A DNA stretch of 64,000 nt from JAIBJN01 sp963775625 (GTDB taxonomy: Bacteria; Actinomycetota; Thermoleophilia; Gaiellales; Gaiellaceae): positions 62,001-126,000 of the forward strand of contig CAVZJM010000009.1 in NCBI GenBank assembly GCA_963775625.1, given 5' to 3'. The notes beneath the pieces were generated by a model. It worked only from the letters and a program-made list of their open reading frames with translations, did not search any database and had not been told where the DNA came from. Both the position numbers and the translations under genes were made by a program. Shown here piece after piece: positions 54,901 through 62,405 of this stretch. Position 1 is the first letter of the stretch; the number at the start of each line of letters is the position of its first letter.

Positions 54901-56444
54901 CCTCGGACGGCTCCACGATCGCCTCCGCCGGCTCGTTGCAGGTCGTGGCGAGCGAGGACGTAGCCGGCATCGTCGGCGCCCAGATCGACGGCTCCGCCGC
55001 ACCCGCGCCGAGCATCTCAGGCGACACCGTGACCTACACCCAGGCCTTCGCGCCCGGCCCGCACCTGCTCGCCGGCGAGCTCGAGGACCTGGCCGGCAAC
55101 CGCCAGCCGATCCGCGTGCACTTCACGACGTGGACGGGCCCGACCGCGGACTACCCGTACGTCGAGAAGAACTCCGACTCCGGCTCGAGCATGTCCCTCC
55201 GCTCGACGAGCGACACGACGACCGTGACGGTGCCCGCGGGCGCCTGGACGGGGGCTCCGGCCGGCGACTGGCTCGTCCTGCGGGTCGACCCCCAGGCGGC
55301 CACGGGCGGCTCCGGCGGCTTCCAGCCTGCGAGTGAGGCGCTCGACGTCACCGCGTACTGGGCCCTCTCCGGCTCCGCCGTGACCTCCTTCTCGCTCCCG
55401 CTCGAGATCGAGGTCGACAACGCACAGGCCCACGTCATCCCCGCCGTCTACGAGAGCGGCGCGTGGCGCCCGCTCGCCGAGGTGCCGGGCACCGGCCTTC
55501 CGGCTTCCTGGGGCGACGGGTTCGCCTACGACGGGACGAACGTCCGGATTCTCACGCGCCACCTGTCGCTCTTCGCGCTCCTCGAGGACGTGGAGGCGCC
55601 GACGAAGCCCGGCGGCTTCAAGGGAACCGTCAAGAAGGGGAAGTTCTCGCTCTCCTGGACGGCTGCCACGGACAACTCGAGCCTGATCTCCGCCTACCGG
55701 GTCTACGCCAACGGGACGCTCGTGAAGACGGTGGACGGCTCCAAGCGCTCGGTCGGGATGGGCAAGTTCAAGCTCACCGACCGGCGCTCGTTCCAGGTCG
55801 CCGCCGTGGACACCGCAGAGAACAGCGGCCCGAAGACGCGCGCGCTCAAGATCGTCCCGAAGCTCGCCAAGCTGACGCTCGCAGCGGCCAAGTCGGCCCT
55901 CAAGAAGCGTGGCTTCAAGACGGGAAAGGTCAGCCACCGAACCTCGGCGAGCGTCCCGGCGGGCAAGGTCGTCAAGGGCGCAGCCAGCGGCCTCAGGTTC
56001 GTCGGGGCGAAGATCGGCCTGACCGTCTCGAAGGGCAGCGGGGGCTCCAGCGGCCGGGTCGCGCCGACGACGACCCCTCCCAGCTATGGCGCGACGACCT
56101 ACCCGCCCCCGAGCAGCCCGACGAGCCCGACGGAGACCGCTCCGCCCCCGCCGTCCACGACTCCACCGCCTGCCCCCACTGAGCTGACTCCCGCGGTGCA
56201 GGAGTCCTTCCAGCCCCAGCGCGGCCACGTCCTTCCCTTCGTCGCCCAGCGCGCCGAGAGCTTCTCGGGCCTCCGCCGCGAGCTCGGCTTCGGCCTCCTC
56301 GCGGCCGCCTTCTCGATCGCCGTGGTCGCCGGCCTCCGCGCCCGGCGCCCGGCCGTGACCGGCTCGCCCGCGAGCGGCGACCAGATGCTCCTCTGGGACG
56401 AGCGGATCATCCAGGCGATCCGCCGCTTCCTCCGCCTCTCCTAA
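45942..56444 (+). CDS. Giant Ig-like-repeat surface protein with FN3, PASTA and C-terminal membrane helix
   Basis: About 3500 residues. N-terminal membrane helix or uncleaved signal at residues 32-55 (AAAIAAAAAVFLAVVVLAGV), a 150-residue beta domain, then roughly 25-30 Ig-like modules of a few types. Examples: FECRLDGGSWGAC with GSHTFEVRATD; AGTYNTAGWNAGC with IRQGTGNYW; FQRRPAGGGTWTTIDTDTTS; EIFVNTNETGS. Near the end come an FN3-like domain (FSLSWTAATDNSSLISAYRV), a PASTA-like domain (LAAAKSALKKRGFKTGKV), a Pro/Thr linker and a membrane helix (LGFGLLAAAFSIAVVAGL) with a basic tail. Four indels (48930 and 49297 extra, about 49350 and 49384 missing) cancel out. Probably a wall-spanning adhesin or surface fibre. 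The open frame extends upstream to 44610, but that part only mirrors the mutase gene. Confidence 0.85.
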   Translation: MTSTPPLRPTETGSADVEPAAVLRGSSPVRSAAAIAAAAAVFLAVVVLAGVGRLDADVPGFLDKALGPEKAGAPLERTPARGVGVRIHDQGYTVSHRGASVSVVSEDVTGADWRRHVHGVSRETDFGTETIVVDGRKTEEFLTVVERQGERTWRWKLASRLQPRLTRDGAVSFLDPTRHLVTSISIDPVRILDADGKDVTPEGLRWGLEEGDTGWWMTLELDDADLPLPYVIDPAVTHRASATQNNGAGSTSLTITKPAGAVEKDLLVALVSVRNNGTVTAPTGWTQVVNSAYSFYLRKSVWYKVAGASEPANYTWTFGTSGAAAGGISAFYGIKTSTAPGPLNVADTTPQTANSGTVTATSITTTTNNALVLAFFTARNNTTFTQAAGMTELYEVGASGGIDIATDSMIQVTAGATGNKTSTLGTSSRNSGTQASFNVDDVAPTGSLTDPGSPLAGTVTLNGSGSDTDSAVASVVFQRSPAGAGTWTDIGTDTTSPYSASFNTTGVSDGLYDLRVVVTDAAANVTSSSTVANRRVDNTAPASTTTFPASAGTYNTAGWNAGCGTIGFCGTYSDGGSGVSQVQISIRQGTGNYWSGGSFSSASEAWNTASIAAGSWSYAFAATSFPADGGYTVRVRATDAAGNVEAPNSRSFAVDRDEPETTIDSSPANPTASTSASFTFSSDEGGSTFECRLDGGSWGACSSPEGYSSLTDGSHTFEVRATDVAGNTDTSPASSTWLVDTTAPSSTTTFPAAGGEYNAGGWAAGCATAGLCGTYADGSGSGVSQVEVSIRQGSGNYWNGSSFSSASEVWNAAGLSAGSWSYPLAAGSFPADGSYTVRVRAVDAAANTEAPTSRGFEYDTTDPSAVFAFPAAGGAYTTSGWNAGCTVAGFCGSHSDSGTGVAGVGVSVRRVSTGLYWDGDSFDAAGEMFLSAALAGGDWSFGLAAPGFPADGAYTVHVRATDDAGNTEGGPSRTFTYDTTPPQTTIDSNPADPTGSDECRLRLLLERRRLHLRMPPRRRLLERLHEPQELLGPVGREPHLRRPRHRHRRQHRRLPGLLHLARRHRGALLDDLLPGRRRHLQRRRLERRLRLLGALRDVRRRLRLRRRRGRGLHPPGLGRATGTAPGSRAEARCGTTPARSRRLVVSPSDAADFLADGSYTVRVRAVDSVGNAEAPSSRAFAFDATAPTGSLTAPADGAALRGVSVTVSSDSADAGSGVDSAEFQRRPAGGGTWTTIDTDTTSPYTVSWDTTPLTDGDYDLRVVTTDQAGNAFVSATRTVTVDNTAPSAATLDPLPGAIRNGQELTGSGADATSGVESLTYLYCAGTSCTPSTPVGSSTTGPDYNVIWTGQPADGDVRVLARVTDRAGNTLDSTIQDVLVDNTSPTGSLTAPANGATLGGVSVTVSSDSADAGSGVDSAEFQRRPAGGGTWTTIDTDTTSPYTVSWNTTPLTDGDYDLRVVTTDQAGNTFASATRTVTVDNTAPSVTITAPTGFVNAAAPDPFTVTATTPDGDVQTVELFSCSNASGGCSSGSWVSLGADPSAPYSASWPVDPDGNRALRAVSTDGAGNTGSDVVNVTVDRTSPSGALTAPADGAFVTATLTVSSDSADAGSGVDSAEFQRRPAGGGTWTTIDTDTTSPYSVSWDTTPLTDGDYDLRVVTTDQAGNTFASATRTVTVDNTTPSAPVVTLSESSPFAYASGTEIFVNTDETGSYDVEATSSDPHSGIDRIRFPGPTDDSSSPYSASYAFGDLSGPQAVTAFNGAGLTAATPFTVTPDTAEPAGGSVGYPDGYDTDGDVTITVDAGTDALSGVAPASAVLERRTSALSDGSCDPFAGGWNTVTSPDTVASGLCAQYRYRVSDRVGNEAIYTSANVVKVDLVNPGAPALALVESSPFAHVAGTEIFVNTNETGSYDVEASTSDAVSGIDKVVFPAGVEDTSAPYSAGYDFDDLLGTQTVTAHDRAGNTASSGFDVTEDVTAPSTTDDTASTGPSWQTAPVTVTLTPTDARAGVAATYYTTDGSVPTTSSDEGTSIDLTSDGVYTIRYFSVDNVGNVEPVRTAFTTIRIDQTSPSLPAITLDESSPYAHVSGSEIFVNTNQTGSFDVSATSSDAGSGIDMISFPGGVDDSTSPYSTTYDLDDLSGSQTVTAHDVAGNTASDTFTVTPDTAAPTGGFVDYPDGFDADGTVTVAVDAGSDALSGVNAASSVLERTTSALSGGTCAPFVGGWSAATSPDTVPDSTCARYRYRVFDRVGNEAIYTLPTSTVKVDLTVPQTTIDSAPADPSNDASPDFTFSSSEPASTFECRLDGGSWSACTSPEGLAGLGDGTHTFQVRATDAAGLTDPSPASYTWTVDTAAPNTSFDDVPPDPSNDDAPDFEFSAGEAGSTFECRLDGGAWTPCASPETIGLLADGGHTFQARATDAAGNVDASPASYTWTVDTVAPDTSFSVVPADPTNDTTPTFEFSANEAGSSFQCRLDVGPWGACSSPETVGALTDGSHTFEARATDQAGNQETAPASYTWVVDAGVPTVTITQPSGFVNASDADPYTLRATSPDGDVADVEFFRCSDDSAACSTGSWVSLGADASAPYEASWPLDPDGNRALRAVATDDASNTGADVVDATIDRTVPATTIDSAPSDPSASTTASFEFSASEGGVSFECRLDAGSWGACSTPQGYSSLTEGNHTFHVRATDVAGNVDPAPAAFSWTVDTGAPQTTIDVAPSDPSGSPAPSFEFSASEPGSTFECRLDGGAWGACASPESYAGLADGSHTFQVRATDAAGNVDGTPASHTWTIDATPPGGGLADPGQYLRGTISLTASPSDGGVGIQGVDFQVSPANAGAWASIDVDTTDPYGVAWDTTLLADGVYDLRIVVTDNAGNSSPSAIVEDRVVDNTAPGATMNDPGASLRGTVSLTANASDAGSGVDTVSFQRSPAGAGAWVTTGASWDTTDVADGLYDLRVTVADNAGNSTTSPPVTDRRVDNTKPSLTSSTPSDGSTIASAGSLQVVASEDVAGIVGAQIDGSAAPAPSISGDTVTYTQAFAPGPHLLAGELEDLAGNRQPIRVHFTTWTGPTADYPYVEKNSDSGSSMSLRSTSDTTTVTVPAGAWTGAPAGDWLVLRVDPQAATGGSGGFQPASEALDVTAYWALSGSAVTSFSLPLEIEVDNAQAHVIPAVYESGAWRPLAEVPGTGLPASWGDGFAYDGTNVRILTRHLSLFALLEDVEAPTKPGGFKGTVKKGKFSLSWTAATDNSSLISAYRVYANGTLVKTVDGSKRSVGMGKFKLTDRRSFQVAAVDTAENSGPKTRALKIVPKLAKLTLAAAKSALKKRGFKTGKVSHRTSASVPAGKVVKGAASGLRFVGAKIGLTVSKGSGGSSGRVAPTTTPPSYGATTYPPPSSPTSPTETAPPPPSTTPPPAPTELTPAVQESFQPQRGHVLPFVAQRAESFSGLRRELGFGLLAAAFSIAVVAGLRARRPAVTGSPASGDQMLLWDERIIQAIRRFLRLS
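49566..49795 (+). repeat. Near-identical Ig-module repeat, copy 1
   Basis: About 230 bp encoding the FQRRPAGGGTWTTIDTDTTS module; almost identical at DNA level to the copies at 50157 and 50751. Such recent duplicates favour recombination and assembly error. Confidence 0.8.
50157..50386 (+). repeat. Near-identical Ig-module repeat, copy 2
   Basis: Second copy of the 230-bp module; differs from copy 1 at only a few positions, for example AACACG for GACACG in the SWNTTPLTDG segment. Confidence 0.8.
50751..50980 (+). repeat. Near-identical Ig-module repeat, copy 3
   Basis: Third copy of the 230-bp module, separated from copy 2 by a different Ig module with a FSCSNASGGCSSGSW cysteine pair. Confidence 0.8.
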
Positions 56445-56461
56445 GAAGCTGCCGCCGAGCG

Positions 56462-57043
56462 CTACTGAGAGCTTCCGGGCCTCCACAACGGCTCCGGAGA
56501 GCCGGCGTTCGCAGCCCGGGCGAGGATGAAGAGGAGGTCGGAGAGGCGATTCAGGTAGGCCAGCGCCGCCGGGCTCACCTCCTGCGCCTGCGCGAGCGAG
56601 GCGGCGGCGCGCTCCGCCCGGCGGCAGACGGCGCGGGCAACGTGAAGCCGAGCGGCGGCCTCGGTGCCGCCGGGAAGGACGAAGCTTCGAAGCGGCTCGA
56701 GCCGGTCGTTGACGAGGTCGCAGAGCTCCTCCAGCCGCTCCACCTGGCCCGTCGTCACGCGCAGCCGCTCACGCCGCTCGTCCGCAAGGGGGACGGCGAG
56801 GTCCGCGCCCAGGTCGAAGAGGTCGTTCTGGATCTGCTCGAGCCAGGGGCGGAACTCGTCGGGAAGCCCGCCGGCGAGGGCGAGCCCCAGAAACGAGCTC
56901 AGCTCGTCGACCGTCCCGTAGGCCTCGATGCGAAGGTCGGTCTTGGGGACGCGGCTGCCGTCGCCGAGGCTGGTCTCCCCCGCGTCTCCGGCCCGGGTGT
57001 AGATCCGCGTCAGCCGCACGGGCTCGTCCCGGCGTCTCGCCAC
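56462..57043 (-). CDS. Cob(I)alamin adenosyltransferase, PduO type
   Basis: 193 residues. ATP-site residues in TRIYTRAGDAGETSLGDG near the N-terminus, then EAYGTVDELSSFLGLA, the helical core LLDL-type segments and the conserved RAVCRRAERAA and YLNRLSDLLFILAR. It makes adenosylcobalamin, the cofactor needed by the mutase subunits at 6448 and 44106. GTG at 57043 is used; TATACT ends 7 nt before it, suggesting a leaderless transcript. GTG at 57019 is an alternative start. Confidence 0.92.
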   Translation of the reverse strand: MARRRDEPVRLTRIYTRAGDAGETSLGDGSRVPKTDLRIEAYGTVDELSSFLGLALAGGLPDEFRPWLEQIQNDLFDLGADLAVPLADERRERLRVTTGQVERLEELCDLVNDRLEPLRSFVLPGGTEAAARLHVARAVCRRAERAAASLAQAQEVSPAALAYLNRLSDLLFILARAANAGSPEPLWRPGSSQ

Positions 57044-57050
57044 GGCGGCG

Positions 57051-57056
57051 AGTATA
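57051..57056 (-). promoter_or_regulatory. Candidate -10 box, leaderless adenosyltransferase transcript
   Basis: TATACT on the minus strand with 7 nt to the GTG start codon. Same geometry as at 6858-6863. No obvious -35. Confidence 0.35.
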
Positions 57057-57073
57057 GAGATGGAGGCGCCCGG

Positions 57074-57778
57074 CTACGCGCCGGGGCCCGGGATGCGCAC
57101 GGGCTCGTTCACGTTCGTGATGGCGAAGTCGAAGTGCATCGCCGCCTTCTCCCCGGCCGCGTCGATCGTCAGGTCGAGCAGCGTCCGCAGCGGCAGGTGG
57201 CTCACCTCGGAGATGTAGATCACGACGCGCGAGTCTCCGAGGCTCTGGGAAAGGTCGGGCAATGAGCCGCCGGTGGCCGAGCCCAGCTGCCCGAGCATCC
57301 CCTGGACGAGGCCCTGGGTGTCGAAGACCCCCGTGATCTTGACGGCCGGCTCGCCGCTCACCGTCGCCGTCTCGTCGACGTCGACGTCCTTCACGTACGG
57401 GGTGAGGTCGAACTGCTCGATGCCGGTCGGCTGGCCGGGCGGGAGGGAGACCCTCTGCCATACGCCGCCGGACTTCATCCAGGCGTCGGCGCCGCGCATG
57501 ACGACGCTCACCTCCGGGAACCCGGGCACGTCCGGCGCCTGAACGGTCATGAACGAGGAGCCGCCGTCCTTCGTGTTCCCTCCGCCGCGCAGGACGAAGG
57601 TGAAGTCGCCCACGGGTGTCTCCATCCACATGCGCCCGGCGAAGCGAAACGACTCGACCTGGGCGAGCGCCTGATCGGACTGCGCAAGGAGCTCCTGCGC
57701 CTTCTGCCCGTCGGCGCCGGCGCAGCCGGAGGACGCAACCGCCAGGACGACCGCGAGGAGGAGCATCGCACTCCGCAT
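57074..57778 (-). CDS. LppX/LprG-like lipoprotein
   Basis: 234 residues with a lipoprotein signal: hydrophobic residues 5-16 and lipobox ASSGC at residues 15-19. The mature part has the LppX_LprAFG-type order (AQVESFRFAGRMWMETPVGD, WMKSGGVWQRV, SHLPLRTLLDLTIDAAGE), a half-barrel fold that binds lipid or acts as a surface sensor domain. Anchored to the outer face of the membrane. Lies 30 bp upstream of the adenosyltransferase gene but is probably unrelated in function. Confidence 0.8.
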   Translation of the reverse strand: MRSAMLLLAVVLAVASSGCAGADGQKAQELLAQSDQALAQVESFRFAGRMWMETPVGDFTFVLRGGGNTKDGGSSFMTVQAPDVPGFPEVSVVMRGADAWMKSGGVWQRVSLPPGQPTGIEQFDLTPYVKDVDVDETATVSGEPAVKITGVFDTQGLVQGMLGQLGSATGGSLPDLSQSLGDSRVVIYISEVSHLPLRTLLDLTIDAAGEKAAMHFDFAITNVNEPVRIPGPGA

Positions 57779-57841
57779 GAGAGGAAGATCGGCCCCGAGG
57801 GAGCTCGAGCCAACACCCAGAACGGGGGAGCCGGTGAAAGG

Positions 57842-58909
57842 CTACGCGGCGACCAGGGCGCGGATCTCGCGCAGGCGGTCCTCCCGCTCCACGAAAGACT
57901 TGACGACCGCCGGGTCGAACTGGGCCCTCGATTCGCCGACGATCTCGCGGCCGGCGTCGGCCCACGTCAGCGCCGGACGGTATGGGCGGTCGCTCGTCAT
58001 GGCATCGAGCGCGTCGGCGACGGCGAAGATCCGCGCCGCGAGGGGGATGTCCGACGCCTCGATGCCGTCCGGATAGCCGCCGCCGTCCCAGCGCTCGTGG
58101 TGGGAGCGCACGATCCTCAGGCCCTCGCCCTGGAGGAAGGCGACGCCGCCGAGCATCTGCTCGCCCAGGAGCGTGTGCGTCCTCATCAGACGGGTCTCGC
58201 CCTCGTTCAGCGGCCCGGCCTTCTGCAGGATGCGATCCGGGATTCCGATCTTGCCGACGTCGTGGAGCAGGAAGCCGTACTCGGCGCTCGGATCGTCCAC
58301 GAGCTCCGGGCTGAGCGAGCGCGCGAGCTCGAGCGCGTAGCGCTGGACGCGCTGCGAGTGGGCGCGCGTGCCCGTGTCCTTGGACTCGAGCGCGCTCGCC
58401 AGCGCGGCGACCGTCTGCCTGTAGGCGTTCTGGAGCAGGACGCGCTGGCCGCGCTCGATCTCGAGCAGGTGGCGGAGATCGCGCGCATAGAGGAGAAGCT
58501 GGTGCTCGTCCTCGACCGGGCCCTCGCCGCGCGCCGGGGGCGGGACGGCGTCGAGCCCGCCGGTGAGCCGCTCCACGACGTCGAGGAGCTCGAGCGGGCT
58601 GAACGGCTTCCGCAGGAACGCGTCGGCGCCGGAGTCGCCAACGGTCACCCCGTCGTCCACGGAGCCGGAGAGGAGAACGACGGCGATGCCGACGGTGCTC
58701 TCCCCCGCCTTCAGTCGCCGGCAGAGGTCGACGCCGCTCATGCCCGGCAGCCGGAGGTCGAGCACGATCGCGTCCGGACGTCGCAGCCGCACGGCCTCGA
58801 GCGCTGCCTCGCCGGTCCCGACGTCCTCCACCTCGACGTCCACGACCTCGAAGGTCGTGCGGAGGAGTGCCCGGAATGCGGCGTCGTCGTCGACGATGAG
58901 CAGACGCAC
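57842..58909 (-). CDS. HD-GYP response regulator (cyclic-di-GMP phosphodiesterase)
   Basis: 355 residues. The receiver (1-120) keeps the acidic pair (IVDDD), phospho-acceptor Asp (IVLDLRLPG), SGS and Lys (LRKPFSP). After a helical linker the HD-GYP domain has HDVGKIGIPD, THTLLGEQML, HHERWDGGGYPDGI and VADALDAMTSDRPYRP, all metal and signature residues intact. It should hydrolyse c-di-GMP when phosphorylated, linking a signal to surface or polysaccharide control. GTG at 58909 follows GAGGAG with 6-nt spacing. No kinase nearby. Confidence 0.92.
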   Translation of the reverse strand: MRLLIVDDDAAFRALLRTTFEVVDVEVEDVGTGEAALEAVRLRRPDAIVLDLRLPGMSGVDLCRRLKAGESTVGIAVVLLSGSVDDGVTVGDSGADAFLRKPFSPLELLDVVERLTGGLDAVPPPARGEGPVEDEHQLLLYARDLRHLLEIERGQRVLLQNAYRQTVAALASALESKDTGTRAHSQRVQRYALELARSLSPELVDDPSAEYGFLLHDVGKIGIPDRILQKAGPLNEGETRLMRTHTLLGEQMLGGVAFLQGEGLRIVRSHHERWDGGGYPDGIEASDIPLAARIFAVADALDAMTSDRPYRPALTWADAGREIVGESRAQFDPAVVKSFVEREDRLREIRALVAA

Positions 58910-58967
58910 TGGCGGCTCCTCGTAGTTCGGAGGAAGGCCCCGACCGGTTTGCCGACCTGAGCCTTGC

Positions 58968-59804
58968 CTAAAGGTAACTGTAAAAGCCCTCGCCCGTCTT
59001 GCGCCCGAGGCGGCCGGCGGCGACGTGCTCGCGCAGGAGCGGGCACGGCTCGTGCTTCTCGTCCCCGAGCCCGTCGCGCAAGACCTCCATGATCGAGACG
59101 CACGTGTCGAGCCCGATCAGGTCGGCGAGGGCCAGTGGGCCCATGGGGTGGTTGAAGCCGAGTCTGGCGATCGTGTCGATCGCCTCGGCCTCAGCGACAC
59201 CGTCGGCCAGCGCGTAGGCGGCCTCGTTGATCAGCGGCATCAGGATCCGGTTGGCGACGAACCCGGGGAAGTCGTTCACCTCGGCGGGCGTCTTGCCCAG
59301 CTCGCGGGAGAGCTCCGTGATCTCGGAGACGGTCTCGTCGGAGGTGGCGGGGGCGCGAACGACCTCCACGAGCGCCATGACGGGCACGGGGTTGAAGAAG
59401 TGCATCCCGATCACGCGCTCGGGCCTGCCCGTCACCGCGGCGAGCGAGGCGATCGGAATCGAGGAGGTGTTGGAGGCGAGGACCGCCTCCGGGCCGAGCG
59501 CGAGGTCGGCGCGGCGGAAGATCTCCTGCTTCACGCCTGCGTCCTCGACGACGGCCTCCACCAGCAGGTCGGCGTCGGCGAGATCGTCCACCGGCTCGAC
59601 CCGGGCGAGCACCTCGGCGGGATCGTGCGGCGCGCCCTTCGCCGCGAGCTTCTCCAGGCTCTTCGCCATCCCGGCGAGCCCCTTGTCGACGGCATCTGGA
59701 GCGGCGTCGTGGAGAAACACCGTGCGGCCCGACGCGGCCATGACCTGCGCGATCCCGGCGCCCATCTGGCCGGCTCCGACGACGAGCACGCGCTCGAACC
59801 GCAT
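58968..59804 (-). CDS. 3-hydroxybutyryl-CoA dehydrogenase
   Basis: 278 residues. NAD-binding VVGAGQMGAGIAQVMAASG at the N-terminus; catalytic His in IGMHFFNPVPVM; NDFPGFVANRILMPLINEA; LGFNHPMGPLALADLIGLD. Oxidises or reduces the 3-hydroxyacyl-CoA intermediate of beta-oxidation or butyrate/PHB-type pathways. Follows the thiolase gene by 37 bp in the same direction, so they form an operon. Confidence 0.93.
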   Translation of the reverse strand: MRFERVLVVGAGQMGAGIAQVMAASGRTVFLHDAAPDAVDKGLAGMAKSLEKLAAKGAPHDPAEVLARVEPVDDLADADLLVEAVVEDAGVKQEIFRRADLALGPEAVLASNTSSIPIASLAAVTGRPERVIGMHFFNPVPVMALVEVVRAPATSDETVSEITELSRELGKTPAEVNDFPGFVANRILMPLINEAAYALADGVAEAEAIDTIARLGFNHPMGPLALADLIGLDTCVSIMEVLRDGLGDEKHEPCPLLREHVAAGRLGRKTGEGFYSYL

Positions 59805-59841
59805 CCGCGCGAGCCTACTGGAACCGATGGCCGAAGGGTGG

Positions 59842-60993
<1,152 letters not shown>

Positions 60994-61035
60994 GCGGCCA
61001 GCGTACCAACCAAGCTTTGGCCCGCCGAGCCTCTT

Positions 61036-61202
61036 TGGAACCCGAAGCAGAATGAAGCCTTGAGCCGTCGCGACGCCCTGGGCGGCGCGCTGCGGCGTCC
61101 TCGGTTGCGCCGTAGCCTCCGGCTACGAACGCGCCCTGCGTCCTCGCATCGCACTCACCCAGAACGCCGCGCCGACGAAGCGTCATCCCGCTTCGAGTTC
61201 TA
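61036..61202. repeat. Palindromic intergenic element, long copy B
   Basis: About 167 bp, reverse complement of copy A at 21087-21249. Read on the minus strand it begins AGAACTCGAAGCGGGATGACG directly after the TAG of the M48 protease gene and ends GGCTTCATTCTGCTTCGGG. Shared core: GGGTGAGTGCGATG, GAGGACGCCGCAGCG and CGCCCAGGGCGTCGCGACGG. Confidence 0.8.
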
Positions 61203-62405
61203 CTACTCGTTGCGCCCGCGCCAGGCCTCGGCCATCGCCACCCGCTTCGCCATCGACGGGTGCGTGTCGAAGAGGAGGTACGACCACGTCGGCGGGCTCG
61301 GGTCCGCCATCGCCTCCTCCGCGAAGCCGCGCCAGAGGCTGCTCACGGCCTCCGGATCCTCGATCGTCTCGAGAGCGACCCAGTCCGCTTCGGCCTCCAT
61401 GTTCCGGGTGATGGCGTTCAGCACCGGCAGGGCCGCGAACTGGAGGACGACGAGGACGAGCAGCGCGAGCGGGACCGCGGCGGGATCACGCATCCCTCCG
61501 CGGCGCCTGGCCGCCCAGGCGATCAGAAACGCGCCGGGAAGCGCGAAGAGGGCGTACCACGCGATGCTCTTCCAGAGGTGGTTCCGGGAGTGATGGCCGA
61601 GCTCGTGGGCGAGGACTGCCCGCACCTCGTCGTCGTCGAAACGCCTCACGAGCGTGTTCCAGAGGATGATGCGCCGGGTGGGCCCGAGCCCGGTGGCGGC
61701 GGCGTTCGGGCTCTCCCAGGCGTCCACCTTCTGGATCCGCACCGGGATGGGCGGCAGGCCCTGCTCCTCGGCCAGGCGATCCGCTTCGCGGACAAGGGCA
61801 CGCGGCGCGTCCCGCTGCGCCGGGATCAGGTACGGGGAGACGAAGGTGAAGAGCGCCGCGAGCCCTACGAAGACGAACGCGCCTGGAATCCACCACCAGT
61901 TCCCGAGCGGGCCGGCGAGGCCCATGACGATCAGGAGCGCGAAGCAGACGAAGAGAAACTCGCCGCCCAGGGCGAACCAGTTGAGGAAGATCCATTCGAC
62001 GTAGCCGAGCTCGGACACGTCGTGGCGGCGCTGCCACCAGAGATCGACGATACCGAAGGGGATCTGGACGAGCCAGACGATTGCGAGGCCGAGCATGCCG
62101 AGGAGCATCCCGGTGCCGATGCGGCCGGCCGCGGACTCCTTCGCGAAGCGCACGCCGTAGCGGGCGTAGACGGCGAAGACCCCGATGAGCACGACGGCGG
62201 AGGCCACGTAGCTCCAGCGGAGGAAGCGCTCGAAGCCGCGCGCCTCGTCGAGCTCGGGCTGGGGGAGCACGTCGGCTGCGGCAACGTCCGGCAGCCGGAG
62301 GCCGTCGGGGACCGATGTCTGCCAGAGCCACCACGCGGCAACCGCCCAGACGGCCGCGAGGGCCGCTACGACGAGAGCGACGGCGGGCGGAGTGGTCCGG
62401 GCCAT
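61203..62405 (-). CDS. M48-family membrane metalloprotease
   Basis: 400 residues with about six membrane helices (first at residues 8-25) and the zinc site VLAHELGHHSRNHLW (HExxH, about residue 255), third ligand Glu in EADWVALETI. N-terminal helices and length resemble Ste24/CAAX-protease-type M48A enzymes rather than short HtpX. Probably degrades or processes membrane proteins. The ATG at 62405 lies 40 bp inside the upstream DUF4389 gene, implying co-translation. The stop abuts palindromic element B. Confidence 0.88.
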   Translation of the reverse strand: MARTTPPAVALVVAALAAVWAVAAWWLWQTSVPDGLRLPDVAAADVLPQPELDEARGFERFLRWSYVASAVVLIGVFAVYARYGVRFAKESAAGRIGTGMLLGMLGLAIVWLVQIPFGIVDLWWQRRHDVSELGYVEWIFLNWFALGGEFLFVCFALLIVMGLAGPLGNWWWIPGAFVFVGLAALFTFVSPYLIPAQRDAPRALVREADRLAEEQGLPPIPVRIQKVDAWESPNAAATGLGPTRRIILWNTLVRRFDDDEVRAVLAHELGHHSRNHLWKSIAWYALFALPGAFLIAWAARRRGGMRDPAAVPLALLVLVVLQFAALPVLNAITRNMEAEADWVALETIEDPEAVSSLWRGFAEEAMADPSPPTWSYLLFDTHPSMAKRVAMAEAWRGRNE

